The translations under genes were made by a program, and so were the position numbers. Source: Lineus longissimus (lineage: Eukaryota > Nemertea > Pilidiophora > Heteronemertea > Lineidae). From it: a DNA stretch of 64,000 bases. Below, piece by piece: positions 10,741 to 21,023 of the stretch. The notes beneath the pieces are model-generated. The model saw only the letters and a list, made by a program, of their open reading frames with translations. It did no database searches and had not been told where the DNA came from. The stretch covers positions 8,246,001 through 8,310,000 of the forward strand of contig NC_088316.1 in the NCBI RefSeq assembly GCF_910592395.1. The letters run 5' to 3'. Numbering within the stretch: the first letter of the stretch is position 1; every line of letters starts with the position of its first letter.

Positions 10741-11222
10741 GTCAGTAATTTGTTACAAATGGCTTCCGTGAGTTGTTGTTTTTTTTTTGTTTTTGTTTTT
10801 TCCCTTTTTTTTTTTTTTTTTTTTTTTTTTCTCTTTCTTTGTAGGAGGCAGTTTACTTGGGACAAGACCTCGGAGTGATGAATAGTGCCCCTCATTCACC
10901 TAGTAACAATTCGTCTATCAGACGCCCTCTCTGGTGAATAGGAAATTCGGGCAATCGGGCTGACTATCATGGTGGCATGCCGCGCTAATGGGTCCATCCT
11001 TTAGGTCTAAAGTGTGTTGTGTCCATTATCAGCTCTGGCGTAACGATCTAGGGGACCATGATTTTCCGCTATCTGGGGATACTAAGCCTCGTGGGTAACA
11101 CCACCTTGAGATGGCGGGGAGTTTTAGGTCTGCCTCTGTGGTCTTAGAGACGCGGTTGGTTGGGAAATAATGCTCTTTCCCGGATACCCATATTGACTTA
11201 TATTCCTCTTGATATATTACAG

Positions 11223-13400
11223 GAGGTTCCACAGTGGGAATATTGTGAGGCATTTGATCCTGTCCGACTGGTCTCGGAACGCCGTGAACCGCGTTTCTCA
11301 GACTATAGGGGTAGGCCTACTACTGCCCTGCCTCTGAGTATGGAGAATATTCTGGAAAACGACTGGTCTTCACAAACGGATTGGGAAGCACGCATGGGGA
11401 ATCTTAGACTGAGAGATCCGAACCACTTTGTTTCGGGTCAGTTGCATTCTGAATTAAAGAACTGGGAGTTTCTGTTGAGGGTAGTCGACAATGATGAGTC
11501 ACGCATGGTCAAGGACTGGTTAAACAATGGCGTTAATGTAGAAAGTTTCTTTCGGCCCTACAAAGGTGTTTTCAAGGGGATCCGGCTCAACTCCGACAGG
11601 CCGCCAACTCAAATTTTTTCAAACTATGAAAACTGCATTAAATTCAAGGGCGAGATCATTAAGCATTTAGAGGAGGGTCTTAGAAGTGGGGCTCTTGAAT
11701 ATGTTGGCAGAGTGGGGGAGGTCAAGCCACCACATTTGGTTATGCCTCTCCTCATGATCGAGGGATCAAGGAAAAATCGTCTGTGCCATGATGAGCGCTT
11801 TCTAAATTTGTTCATGAAACACATGCCATTCACCCTGGAGGGTCTGTCGCTTTTACCAAACTTGTTGGAGGAGGGCGATTACATGGCCTCCTCGGACGAG
11901 AAGTCTGCTTATCAGGGGGTGCGTTTATCAGAGAACTCGAAGAAGTATTTTGGGGTCCAGTTTGGCGGTTTTTACTTCCAATACACGGTGTTACCATTCG
12001 GCTGGAGTATCAGCCCTTTCGTGTACCAAACCGTAGGGATGCAGGTTACCACTTTGCTAAGAAGCAAGGGAATGATAACCACTCAGTATTTGGACGACCG
12101 GTTTCTAGGCCCTTTAGTGGGGGTGGAGAGGCCAGCAGGGGTGAGCACGGGGTGGTCGATTTACTATAACGCTGTAGTCCTGTCGTGCCTGGGTTTTACA
12201 ATAGAGTTTTTAAAGTCGGTGTGGTTTCCAGTATTGAAGATGATACACTTGGGTTTGATCGTCCATTCGGACTTGAGGGTGTTTGAGATTCCGCAAGAAA
12301 AAAAGGACTCTTTCAGGGTGTTGAGGGAATCTATTTTGGCAGACGACTTCGTCCATGTGAAGTCCCTTCAGAAGCTAATGGGCAAATGTAACTCGTTTTG
12401 TCTCTGCATCCCAGTAGCTAGGTTGTACATTCGGCAAATGGCGAGAAGCGTCAGTTGGGCGGAAAAGCACGGAGGGGTAATCCAGTTGTCTGGGGGACTC
12501 CGAGAGGAGATCCTTTTCTGGCGATTTCTAGACTCTCACGAGAGTTGGTCAAAATGGAGAGGGGATAGACACACAGACTTGACTCTAGCTACAGACGCCA
12601 GTGGTTTCGGTTGGGGGGCGCACATCTCGAACGAGTTGATAATTCGAGACCTTTGGGACAAGGGTGACACCAGGCCAATTCACCTCAAGGAAGCAGATGC
12701 TTTATGTAAGACCTTGCAGTCAATCCCGGACATGATCTCAGATAAGAGGCTTGACGTCCTTGTGGACAATCAGGCCTTGGTCAAGGTTTGGGAGAACCAG
12801 AGTGGAAAAGATCTAGCTCTGGTGAATATGCTTAAGGCTTTGGTAGTTTTCCTGTCCAACTTGAATTGTGACTTGAGGCTTCTGTACGTTCGATCTGCAG
12901 ATAATCTAGCGGATGGGCCGTCACGTAAAATCTCAGAGGCCGATGCTAGACTGACCATGTCTTCTTGGGCAAAAGTAGAGGGTTGGTTTGGTCCTCACAC
13001 CTTCGACCTAATGGCTTTAGACTCAAACAGCATGAAAGGCCCAGATGGCCGGCGGTTACCACATTTCACTCCTTGGCCCCTCCCAGACTCTTCTGGAGTT
13101 AACATATTCTCTCAACAGTTGTCGAAGGAGCAGAACTATTATGTGTTCCCTCCTTTCAATATGGTCGGAGCGGTTATGTCTTTCGTACTTCATGACTGCC
13201 CAACCCCATTATCGGTTTCCATGGTAATCCCCAAGCCGACCCCTATCCCGGCTTGGTGGCCTTTGCTTGTGCACAGGTCGGTACATTGCCACAAACTGGG
13301 CGAGCAGGGCAGACTGGGAATTGTAGAATGTCCGTCTCCCTCCGGTTTCGGGGCGTCGGAACTCAAATGGGATTTGTGGGTGGCAAGGCTGGTGCTGTAA
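11223..13400 (+). CDS. reverse transcriptase-RNase H protein of DIRS-like element 1
   Basis: The open frame runs from 11160. A splice acceptor (ATTACAG|GAGG) makes 11223 a likely exon start, since the first in-frame codon of the open frame is not ATG. RT motifs include an Asp-containing motif A (ASSDEKSAYQ), LPFGWSISPF (motif B) and QYLDDRF (motif C, near 12086). RNase H follows with LATDASGFGWGAH near 12590 and LVDNQAL. A C-terminal region (FDLMALDS..., FPPFNMVG, PAWWPLL) resembles the segment after RNase H in other DIRS-group polyproteins, sometimes interpreted as methyltransferase-like; I cannot confirm that. The GTAAGA near the 3' end could be a splice donor, but joining to the recombinase exon there would shift frame. 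Confidence 0.9.
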   Translation, partial: EVPQWEYCEAFDPVRLVSERREPRFSDYRGRPTTALPLSMENILENDWSSQTDWEARMGNLRLRDPNHFVSGQLHSELKNWEFLLRVVDNDESRMVKDWLNNGVNVESFFRPYKGVFKGIRLNSDRPPTQIFSNYENCIKFKGEIIKHLEEGLRSGALEYVGRVGEVKPPHLVMPLLMIEGSRKNRLCHDERFLNLFMKHMPFTLEGLSLLPNLLEEGDYMASSDEKSAYQGVRLSENSKKYFGVQFGGFYFQYTVLPFGWSISPFVYQTVGMQVTTLLRSKGMITTQYLDDRFLGPLVGVERPAGVSTGWSIYYNAVVLSCLGFTIEFLKSVWFPVLKMIHLGLIVHSDLRVFEIPQEKKDSFRVLRESILADDFVHVKSLQKLMGKCNSFCLCIPVARLYIRQMARSVSWAEKHGGVIQLSGGLREEILFWRFLDSHESWSKWRGDRHTDLTLATDASGFGWGAHISNELIIRDLWDKGDTRPIHLKEADALCKTLQSIPDMISDKRLDVLVDNQALVKVWENQSGKDLALVNMLKALVVFLSNLNCDLRLLYVRSADNLADGPSRKISEADARLTMSSWAKVEGWFGPHTFDLMALDSNSMKGPDGRRLPHFTPWPLPDSSGVNIFSQQLSKEQNYYVFPPFNMVGAVMSFVLHDCPTPLSVSMVIPKPTPIPAWWPLLVHRSVHCHKLGEQGRLGIVECPSPSGFGASELKWDLWVARLVL

Positions 13401-13591
13401 GATTGCCTTATGTACAACCCGTTGGTTTTTTCAGAGGGACACAACGCCGTTCGGCCAGTTGCCTTTTTGGAGTTCAACGCATCCATGTAACGGTTGGACG
13501 GACCGCACCTGGGAATCCGACGGGGTTGTCATTCAGTGGGCATGTGACTTTTAAACTAACAGTCATTCTAACTCATTGGTAGGCGATTTAT

Positions 13592-14827
13592 TTGTTTACC
13601 GGGGAGTCAGCAGTTGTGAGATCGTGTTTTTTTGTTTTCACGACTACTCATTTGGTTTTTCAGAGAGACACAATACCTCTGGATTTATTCGGTCTTCGGA
13701 CCAGGGTCGACGCTATGATGTATAACCATTCGTGCAAGGCATATGAGGCGGCCAAATCGAAATTGGGATACCAGTTGGAGAATTTTCTATTTGAAATGGG
13801 CAGCAGCATGATTTCGTGTTCGCCCTATGAAATATGCCTTTTTCTGGCGTGGTGTGACCAAAGCGGAAAAACTGCAGTGCATGTCCGGAGTTGTGCTCAA
13901 ATTGGGGCAAGGAAACCGGTTTGCAATTGCCCGAAACGATTGGCGTTTGGTACGGTAAAGACGAAAGTAGCTCAGTTAAAGGTTTTGTTCGACAAGATTG
14001 GGCGTAGTGGGCAATGGGCGCGGGGCGAGGGTAATCCTGTCTGTTCGAGAGAGGTTGGTATTTATCGGGGGCAGGTGAGGGAGGAACAGAGCGTGGGTCA
14101 TGTAGCACCAGTTCAGGCAGTGCCACTGTTCTTACCCAAGGTCAGATTGATTGCTCTTTACATTAACAGGAAGTTGGAGGAAGATCAGCAGAATTTAACT
14201 ATGAAGTATATTTGGGCAAGAGACCAGGCTTGGTTAAAACTTATGGCCTTTGGAGGCGACCGAGCTCATGATGTAGGTTTGATGCTTTCTCAGGAGGTGA
14301 AGAGTTTGACGGATAACTCCGGTTTCGTTATTCGCCATACATGGGGGAAAAATCTCAGGGTGGATCGCCCTAATATTTTTACTATTTTGAGATGCCAAGA
14401 TGAGATTATCTGCCCAGTGAAAGGCCTAGAAGATTACGTGAAAGTGGCAGGGTCTATGGGGGTCAGTTTGAAAGTAGGCTATTTCTTCAGGCCCACCTCC
14501 CATGGAAAGGTGGTGGACGCGCCTTTGAGCTATGACGCCATCTATGAAAGATTTGATTTCTATCTGACTTCGTTGGGTATTAAAGATGGGGAGACCCCCC
14601 ATAGCCTGAGGAGTGGTTGTGCCATCGGTCTACAGGCAGCGGGGGTAGACAGGTTGGCCTCAATGCAACATGTCGGCTGGTCCACCGATGACTCAGCCAC
14701 ACATTACGCCAGGAGCTCTAGGGTCTGTCAGGCAAACATCATGCGGGGGGTGGTAGCAGGCTCCTCAGCAGGGTACGACTCCGTCGACCATATTGACCAC
14801 ACCTGCCTCAGTAAATCATTCGGCTGA
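13592..14827 (+). CDS. tyrosine recombinase of DIRS-like element 1
   Basis: This is the integration enzyme of YR retroelements, expected to join a circular DNA copy to the target. The 411-residue frame shows the catalytic set: Arg in FGGDRAHDVG (near residue 222), HSLRSG (HxxR, near 340), HVGW (near 360) and the nucleophile Tyr in THYAR (near 370). The first ~24 residues run through a T-rich stretch ending TTTTTCAG (about 13655-13662), so the true exon probably starts at 13663. A very similar TTTTTTCAG-AGGGACACAA string lies at about 13425-13445, so exon choice is uncertain. Element 2 carries a close homologue. Confidence 0.92.
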   Translation: MFTGESAVVRSCFFVFTTTHLVFQRDTIPLDLFGLRTRVDAMMYNHSCKAYEAAKSKLGYQLENFLFEMGSSMISCSPYEICLFLAWCDQSGKTAVHVRSCAQIGARKPVCNCPKRLAFGTVKTKVAQLKVLFDKIGRSGQWARGEGNPVCSREVGIYRGQVREEQSVGHVAPVQAVPLFLPKVRLIALYINRKLEEDQQNLTMKYIWARDQAWLKLMAFGGDRAHDVGLMLSQEVKSLTDNSGFVIRHTWGKNLRVDRPNIFTILRCQDEIICPVKGLEDYVKVAGSMGVSLKVGYFFRPTSHGKVVDAPLSYDAIYERFDFYLTSLGIKDGETPHSLRSGCAIGLQAAGVDRLASMQHVGWSTDDSATHYARSSRVCQANIMRGVVAGSSAGYDSVDHIDHTCLSKSFG

Positions 14828-15356
14828 GTTCTTTGTTGTACAAATGTAAAAAAAAAAAAAAAGGAAAAAAGAAGAAGTAATTTGACCGGTTTGTCCCGAG
14901 GAAACTACCTCCCTGAATGAAAAGGTATAATTTGTACGGTAACGTCGAGACATAAATAGTTGGTCATTTCATGTATAAGAGCTGTTCAAAAGAAAGCTTG
15001 TAGTTGGTATTGCGTGTACTTGTATAATCATTGGCATGGGATACATGCCATTAATTTGATATTAAAGACGAAAGTGCATTCTACGTACATATCATCGTTT
15101 CAGAGTTATTTCTTTGAAATTAACATGATTGGAGTAATTCAGACTACAGTGGAGCCTCGCTGTGACAGACACATGGGGGTCACTTTATTGGCAGGGTTTT
15201 TAGTCTGTCTCAGACGGAGAGCGTCCTCGTGTCTGCCTCAGTGAGGTCCTACTGTATCTGAAAAAAGACAGTTTTTGTTTTATCTATAAGTTTTGGGAGA
15301 TTTGGAGAACATAACTGATAGATAAAACAATGGATATCGCACATGGAGAGGATAGA
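14828..15356 (+). other. 3' untranslated region of DIRS-like element 1
   Basis: No coding signal is seen. It has an A-rich run near 14848 and is AT-rich up to B1. Confidence 0.5.
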
Positions 15357-15763
15357 CTGGAGGGTTTTCTTCCCCATATCTATCTCCGGCGCAGAACATC
15401 CTGTGACGACACTCCACCCGGGATACTTAGTTATTCCGAGTGGTGTGACGTCACCAAGCGTGTTCGAAGCGAGACCAACTTATTCATATGTTCTTTGGAA
15501 TCGGCCGGACTGCAGTACTGAGGTTGCCGCACTCGGCAAAGACTGGAAGGGTCTTTAGGAACGTATTTATACTAGTAGGACCCCCTACGATGATAAGGAA
15601 ACGGGGCCACTCGGACAGCTTTCGTCCCCTCCCACCCCTCCCCCGAAACTGTCGGTGGATGCCGTCCACGGGATCTTTCCTGTGCTGGAAGGTTTTCTTC
15701 CCCATATCTATCTCCGGCGTAGAACATCCTGTGACGACACTCCACCCGGGATACTTAGTTATT
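15357..15763 (+). repeat. B1-A2-B2 terminal repeat block of DIRS-like element 1
   Basis: B1 is 15357-15435 and B2 is 15685-15763 (79 bp, two differences seen). A2 is 15432-15500, identical to A1. B1 and A2 share the TATT core. A 185 bp spacer separates A2 from B2. The B1/A2 junction is what a head-to-tail circle junction would look like. Confidence 0.9.
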
Positions 15764-16155
15764 TGATTTGACCTACTTGGTTAAATGAGGCTAGTTGTAC
15801 TGTAATGTACTGTATGAATGATTTGTTTATGAATCTAATCATTCTTATTTTTGCTCTTTCACTCTTGCAGGTCACATTTAAAAGCACCTTGAAGACAAGA
15901 ACAACTTTCGCTTCCCTCCTTTTCGCTGCCCACCTTCTACTGACCAGTTGTTGTGTAAGTCAGACAATTTGTGCCATTTCAAAGAGCCAGAGAACTCTGA
16001 AAGATGGATCTATCAGTTAACAGTACCATTACTAACCTATCTTTGTTTCCCGGGGTGACCACACACACAACCTCATTCATGGTAGCGTTACATAATTAAT
16101 TGTTTAGCATCCATAACTCCTGAGGTCAACATCACTGTATTGGTACTAACTGTTA
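15764..16155. repeat. tandem duplication, unit 2, right part
   Basis: Continues the 730 bp unit after the element and matches 896-1294 closely. It includes the polypyrimidine-AG before GTCACATTTA and an internal deletion of about 8 bp relative to unit 1. Confidence 0.85.
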
Positions 16156-16237
16156 CTGTAAACCATTGGTAAAAATCAGCCATACGAAATTGATGGCTGT
16201 GACCTAGTAGCTTCAAAAGTTCTCAAGGGTTCTTTAA

Positions 16238-17340
16238 GGTTACTCCCCCCACAGTGATAACGATCTAAGTAGGTTACCCAGTCCTCTTCAAGGACAGGCG
16301 ACACAGATAGTTTTTGCCACTGGTGATATGAATCACCATAGCCGGATTCTTGTCACACTCTTTACAGAAATCTTTGACTCGGCCAATACAGTAGTATCAT
16401 AGGCCTATTATTACAGTATTTTTTCCATCAAGTGTCCCAGGATGGAATTTGTCCTTGAAATTGGCATGTGGCTTCAGAGAGATAAGTTACCTTTGGGAAA
16501 AAACAACGTTTCCCCAAGTTGAACTGATTTTTCTACAATTGCTTACTCCCAGAAGTGGCAACTCCAAGACATGTGAAGAACAGGCCCATCAGGGAACCTG
16601 AGTCTGTGACAATGAAGCATAAAGGTAGTGAAAAGGATCCTAAGTTCATTGCAAAAAGAAAAAAAAACAAGTTAAGACAGCAAACTGTAAGAGCAACTGT
16701 TATCAGTGCCAGTAGTGCTGTGCCTGTGAATATCAGAACAGATTGTACCGTCCTCGGCTTTGTCCTACTTTCAGGATAACTACAACTCGGGTGACCTCGT
16801 TACTCTTCGGGAGTGCACTGAAGGTGTTTTTATGCTTGCTTTTCGTCTTGGAATTTCCAGGATGTAACCTACTTGACAATGAATCTGGTTTAACCCACTG
16901 GTTCACAACTACTGTGGCCATGATTGTATAAAAAAGAATTTCTCTGGGGCCTCTGGGAGCAGATCTACCATGTAAAGGGTGACATGCTCATTATAAGGGA
17001 CTTATTCTTGATTCATGTTGGCAATAATCATGGCTATTGAATAAGCTTTTTATACAATCATGTCTAGCTGAATTATGAATGAGCCAGTGAAAAAATATTT
17101 CAAAAATCTTTAGTAGTTTTTGAGAAATCTTGTTACAAGTGATTTCGGATATGGTCGTAATCAACGCTAATTACTGACTAATTAAACGTGTGTAATGATA
17201 ATTTTCAACTGTTTTTAACATCTCCACAGTCTGTACTATCAGAATATATATAGGTTTTATGTAAAACTATACAGCAAAATATCAAAATGAACTGATATAG
17301 AAAATGTATGCTATTTTGTTCCTTATGGGGGGGAGTAACC
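16238..17340. mobile_element. TTAA-flanked TIR transposon, non-autonomous (Kolobok- or piggyBac-like)
   Basis: TTAA (16234-16237) precedes GGTTACTCCCCCC. The right end is GGGGGGAGTAACC followed by TTAA (17341-17344). A TTAA target duplication with 13-14 bp inverted repeats starting GG suits Kolobok, with piggyBac as the alternative. No transposase frame is recognisable. An internal frame at 16555-16779 encodes a short Lys/Arg-rich peptide of unknown nature. Confidence 0.75.
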
Positions 17341-17400
17341 TTAAATGAACAAATGCAATGCCAATCAAATTAACGTTCATCATATTTTTTCCCTTTTCAG

Positions 17401-18348
17401 ATTTCACTGTATTTGACATCAGCAATTCCAATAAGACCTATCTTCCAAACTACGTCTTTTGGTACGTATGAATTACAATGCCTAAGGCTCTACGTAAGAC
17501 CTCACGACTCAGCCTCAGCTTATTTATTAAAAACAGATATTTATGTGTATTCAGAAGTTGCCACAGGTGTATGGAAATGGTTAAGGTACGGGCCTCTTCA
17601 ACAAGCCCCATCCAACAATACTTCTGCATTGTACTTAGTTAATACCAACAGCGATCACTTTGACATTGTGACCGCTATTGATACTGTTCCACTTGCTATT
17701 ACATATGCTAATGTCACATCAACTGGTTCAAAACAATGCCCTCCTGTTGATACAACAGATATGAAAGATGATGGTAGAAATGATATTAGGGTCTCAAACC
17801 ATGGCAAACCATGTCTAAAAAGGGCCAATTTTTACAGCAAACAAAAAATTGAGATATTACCTGAAACGTCCAAAGAGAGGGAGGAAAAATCAAATTGTGA
17901 GGGTTCTCGCAAGCCCAAAAGGCTCTGTGAAAAGCCAAAAAAATTCGTGTCAACATCAGAAAGGATAATGAAAGATCAAAAACAGAGCAATGAATCAGTT
18001 CTCTTAGACACTCCTGTTAATGCTTCAGATATTTCAAATACGAATGATAGTAGGGTATCTAACCATGGCAAACCATGTCTGAAAATGGTTGATTCTGACA
18101 GCAAACAAAAAATTGAGAAAATTACTGAAAAGTCGAAAAAGAGGGCGGAAAAATCAAATTGTCTGTGTTCTCGAAAGTCCAAAAGGCTCTGTGAAAGGCC
18201 AAAACAATTCGTGTCAACATCAGCAAAGATTGATGAAAGATTTGCTTTAAATGATCATGAACATAACATGCAAAAGCTGAAGTTTACACCACCAGATTAT
18301 GATTGGCAAATGAAAATCTGCGCAAAAAACAAAGTCAAAATTTATTAG
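17401..18348 (+). pseudogene. OTU-protease-like exon with basic linker repeats, possibly part of the Helitron-like gene
   Basis: A splice acceptor (CCCTTTTCAG|) precedes the frame. Residues resembling the C-terminal half of an OTU cysteine protease are seen: LLKTDIYVYSEV, W-x-R-YGP, then SALYLVNTNSDHFDIVT, with the His of the catalytic set in NSDHFD. The rest is a low-complexity basic region containing two diverged copies of a ~90-residue repeat (NHGKPCLK...SKQKIE...KRLCE.PK.FVSTS). No N-terminal OTU half is visible upstream in one frame. OTU domains are known in some animal Helitrons, and the nearby RepHel gene makes that link plausible but unproven. Confidence 0.45.
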
Positions 18349-18390
18349 TCATGTTATTTATGAAGGAAGGGGATCAACAGTTAGCGAGCC

Positions 18391-19207
18391 ATTGATAGTA
18401 CAAGACTTCAATGCTGATTATAAGCCTTTTTTCCAAGCATTATCATTTTGTATGACAGGGACTGATGTAGCCTTTGATCATATACAAAACCAACTTTTGA
18501 AGTATGAAAAGAAGCAAGAATTCAGATTGATGTCTTACCTTAGTGGCAATGAGAAAAGTTGAACTTGCATATTGCAAAAGTCAGAAAGCATGGCTCAATC
18601 ACAGATATTGATCTCATCAGTGATGCAGGTATGTTAGGTGTAGACATTTATGTCATGAACATGGCACTTGATGATAGGAAGCCATCATGGTATCTCTTCC
18701 CATCACAGCTTTTATCCCGGACTAAAGAAACACGTAATTCATGTATTTATTTGCAAAGGTCACATTCAAGCCCATCATTGGAACCAACATGGAGACTAGA
18801 TATCAGCTACATACAAAGTTCTCATCGTCCACACCAACGAAAAACAACCGATTACGCAATGAAAATCAACGCTCTAAGAGAAAACATTCACTAAATAGAA
18901 TACCATCTCAAGTCCTACTAGGCACATCACTTCAATATCACCGAAACGTCCTAAAAAAACCACAAAAACAGTTTCATCCTCATCAACTCCAACTTCAGAC
19001 AATGTGTTACATATTTCGTCTAATAACATTAAAACTAATGCCAGTGAGGAGCAGGCGAATGCTGAATGTCAAAGTCAACCACATTTGCCAAATTCTCTTG
19101 ATGATGACAAGGATGATGATGATGATTCCAACAACACCTTGGAGAACACACTTTCTTGTAGTTCCTTTCAAAAAATTAAGAAAACTGTTAAGAGAACAAA
19201 CACATAA
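18391..19207 (+). pseudogene. second OTU-like domain remnant followed by acidic tail, frameshifted
   Basis: A translated stretch at about 18398-18560 reads NADYKPFFQALSFCMTGT, resembling the N-terminal OTU motif (D-G-x-C-F-F). The catalytic Cys position is Pro. After a frame change the next segment has ISDAGMLGVDIYVMN and SWYLFPSQ, like the middle of an OTU fold. A Ser/Thr-rich and Asp-rich tail follows in another frame (to 19207). Several frame changes and stops indicate a dead copy. Sure only that it is coding-derived; the OTU assignment is moderate. Confidence 0.4.
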
Positions 19208-19329
19208 TGCTTTCATATACGTGTCAGCGATTTACGATATAAATCAAGGGCAGCTGTAGTTAAATTCAAAACAAACTGTACCAGTGGCAAAAGCACTATT
19301 CCAAATAAACAAATGCAATATCTACTATT

Positions 19330-19789
19330 ATAATTGACGAGTTGCACTTAGCGTTGAACGCCTTAATAAGCCTGGTTTTACCTCTACTGTCATCCATTAT
19401 CAACTGACATGATGTAGTTTTACACAAGTGAGGTTAATTGGTATGTTTGAGTACTTTGAATAAAGTCATTGCGACAATATCGTGCATTTTGTAGTCCAGT
19501 TTTCATGATCACGGTAGGCATTTTTTCCTGCACCTTAGAGGCATAGTCACGTGACATCACTATTGACGAGTTGCAGTTAGCGTTGAACGCCTTGATAAGC
19601 CTGGTTTTACCTCTACTGACATCCATTATCAACTGATAATATGTAGTGTTACACAAGGGAGGTTAATAGGTATGTTTGAGTACTTTGAATAACGTCATTG
19701 CGACAATATCATGCATTTTGTAGTCCAGTTTTCATGATCACGGTAGGCATTTTTTCCTGCACCTTAGAGGCATAGTCACGTGACATAGT
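19330..19789. repeat. tandem duplication, two ~230 bp copies
   Basis: 19330-19557 is repeated at 19562-19789 with few differences. Each copy ends with a 27-28 bp segment (CTGCACCTTAGAGGCATAG core) that recurs inverted at 20839-20866. Confidence 0.85.
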
Positions 19790-19798
19790 TATAAAAAT
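19789..19798 (+). promoter_or_regulatory. TATA-box-like element
   Basis: TTATAAAAAT lies 52 bp upstream of the ATG at 19850, suitable for a short 5' leader. Confidence 0.45.
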
Positions 19799-19849
19799 AG
19801 ATACACACGTGGCACTGTTTATCTGTCACATTTTTCGCGGAAGTTCAAA

Positions 19850-20063
19850 ATGGCGGAAGAGCCTGTCATTCAGCCTCAGTGGCAGGCCTATTGGGATCAT
19901 GATATTTCTTTATATCATGGTCTTATTCAAGTTCATGAGTATTCTAAAGATAAAGATCGAATGAAGGAGGTCATACGGTCGTATGAAATTGCCAATGCAT
20001 GCAAGTTCAGTGTGTGGCACGAAGCACTAGACCATCATTTCGGCCAACATACAAGTCAGAAAG
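19850..20063 (+). CDS. putative first coding exon (MAEEP...), gene unknown
   Basis: ATG sits in a favourable context (TTCAAAATGGCGG) below a TATA-like box. The frame stays open for 71 codons and meets a consensus donor AG|GTATGT at 20063. The peptide has acidic/aromatic content (WQAYWDHDISLYHG) and is not recognised. No downstream exon is found before the Helitron-like frames. The flanking 28 bp inverted repeats (19748-19774 and 20839-20866) suggest it may belong to a mobile element. Confidence 0.45.
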
Positions 20064-21023
20064 GTATGTAGTATAGACCGTGTACATGATGTAGGCCTAC
20101 ATGCCTGTGGTCCTGTGTGACATCTGTATGTATGATGACTACTTACATGCAGTGTAGGGAGGCTGGCTATGACAATTGTCATGATGATGTGCATGTTACA
20201 GCCAGATAGGTAGGCTTCATGTAGGCCTAGCGGAGAAAATCTCATGTTTAGGCTATATATACTAGCTAGGCTAGGCCTAGGGCAGGCCTAGGCTACATAC
20301 TTTTTTTTATATCACTTCTCTTCCACATTATGCCTACTGGCAACATGTAGCCTATGATGACGTCCTGTTCAACTAATTGAAAGGGCAAGTTTTGCAATTA
20401 TTTGTCCATCCAGAACAGAATTGATCATCACATCGCCACTCGCATCACCAGCCCCCCCCCCCCGCGTATTATACTCGAAGGGCTGTACAAAGCCCTGTAA
20501 TAATAGTGTGGGCTGAGAACTGCCCCCCCCCCCTCCTCCCTGAGACCTCATGTTTTCCATGCAGATTTGGGAAAAGAGGGGTGTGCCCCCCCCTCATAAT
20601 GGCCCTGGACCAATGGACCATGATATACGGACCATAATATACAATCCAAAACATTCATTTTGTTACATTCATTATGGTTTACCCTGTACTAAATGTTTCT
20701 GAACTGTCATTGCACTAAGCACGTGTTTTTGTTGCCGGAAGACTTATCATCGATGCTCATTCGTCGAGCCTTATTTGGCAGAACCAATGAAAATTGAGAA
20801 TGACGTCATAAATATAAATTAGTATGAATATTAATCGACTATGCCTCTAAGGTGCAGGAAAAAATGTCTTCCAGTTGGTAGTTGCAGCAGTTGTGTGTTG
20901 TTGTTGATAGAAGTATAAGTAAGTAGGGGATTCCAGTAAGGCCACATCATAGTTTACTGTTAGCAACAACATCAACACTGGAGACATTTTACACAGAAAA
21001 ACAGTGGAAATTTTATGACTGTG
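20064..21023. other. no gene seen; TAGGCCTA-rich and G/C homopolymer-rich stretch
   Basis: Contains several TAGGCCTA palindromes (20090-20300), C-runs at about 20450 and 20520, and the inverted 28 bp repeat at 20839-20866. No protein is recognised. Confidence 0.5.

Larger units (their letters stand above)
1632..15763 (+). mobile_element. DIRS/Ngaro-type tyrosine-recombinase retrotransposon (element 1), carrying a nested BEL element
   Basis: The element has the split-direct-repeat layout of Ngaro-like YR retroelements. Repeat A1 is at the left end, then gag exons, RT/RNase H and tyrosine recombinase, then B1-A2 joined and B2 at the right end. Without the 6.6 kb BEL insertion it is about 7.55 kb. 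Both ends and the internal B1/A2 junction share the core TATT, as does the paralogous empty site at 892-895, so integration left no classical target duplication. This fits recombination of a circular intermediate by a tyrosine recombinase. Gag carries spliceosomal-type introns. TTTATATAAT at 8914-8923 is a possible promoter element about 330 bp before the gag start. Confidence 0.9.

Noticed and set aside
10704-10895. Lys-rich 63-residue minus-strand frame
   Set aside because: It is the complement of a long T-tract just before a splice acceptor in the DIRS-like element.
18741-19259. 172-residue frame with a Met-rich stretch
   Set aside because: The neighbouring frame gives a Ser/Thr- and Asp-rich tail that fits the upstream OTU-like remnant better. 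The Met run comes from an out-of-frame GAT repeat.
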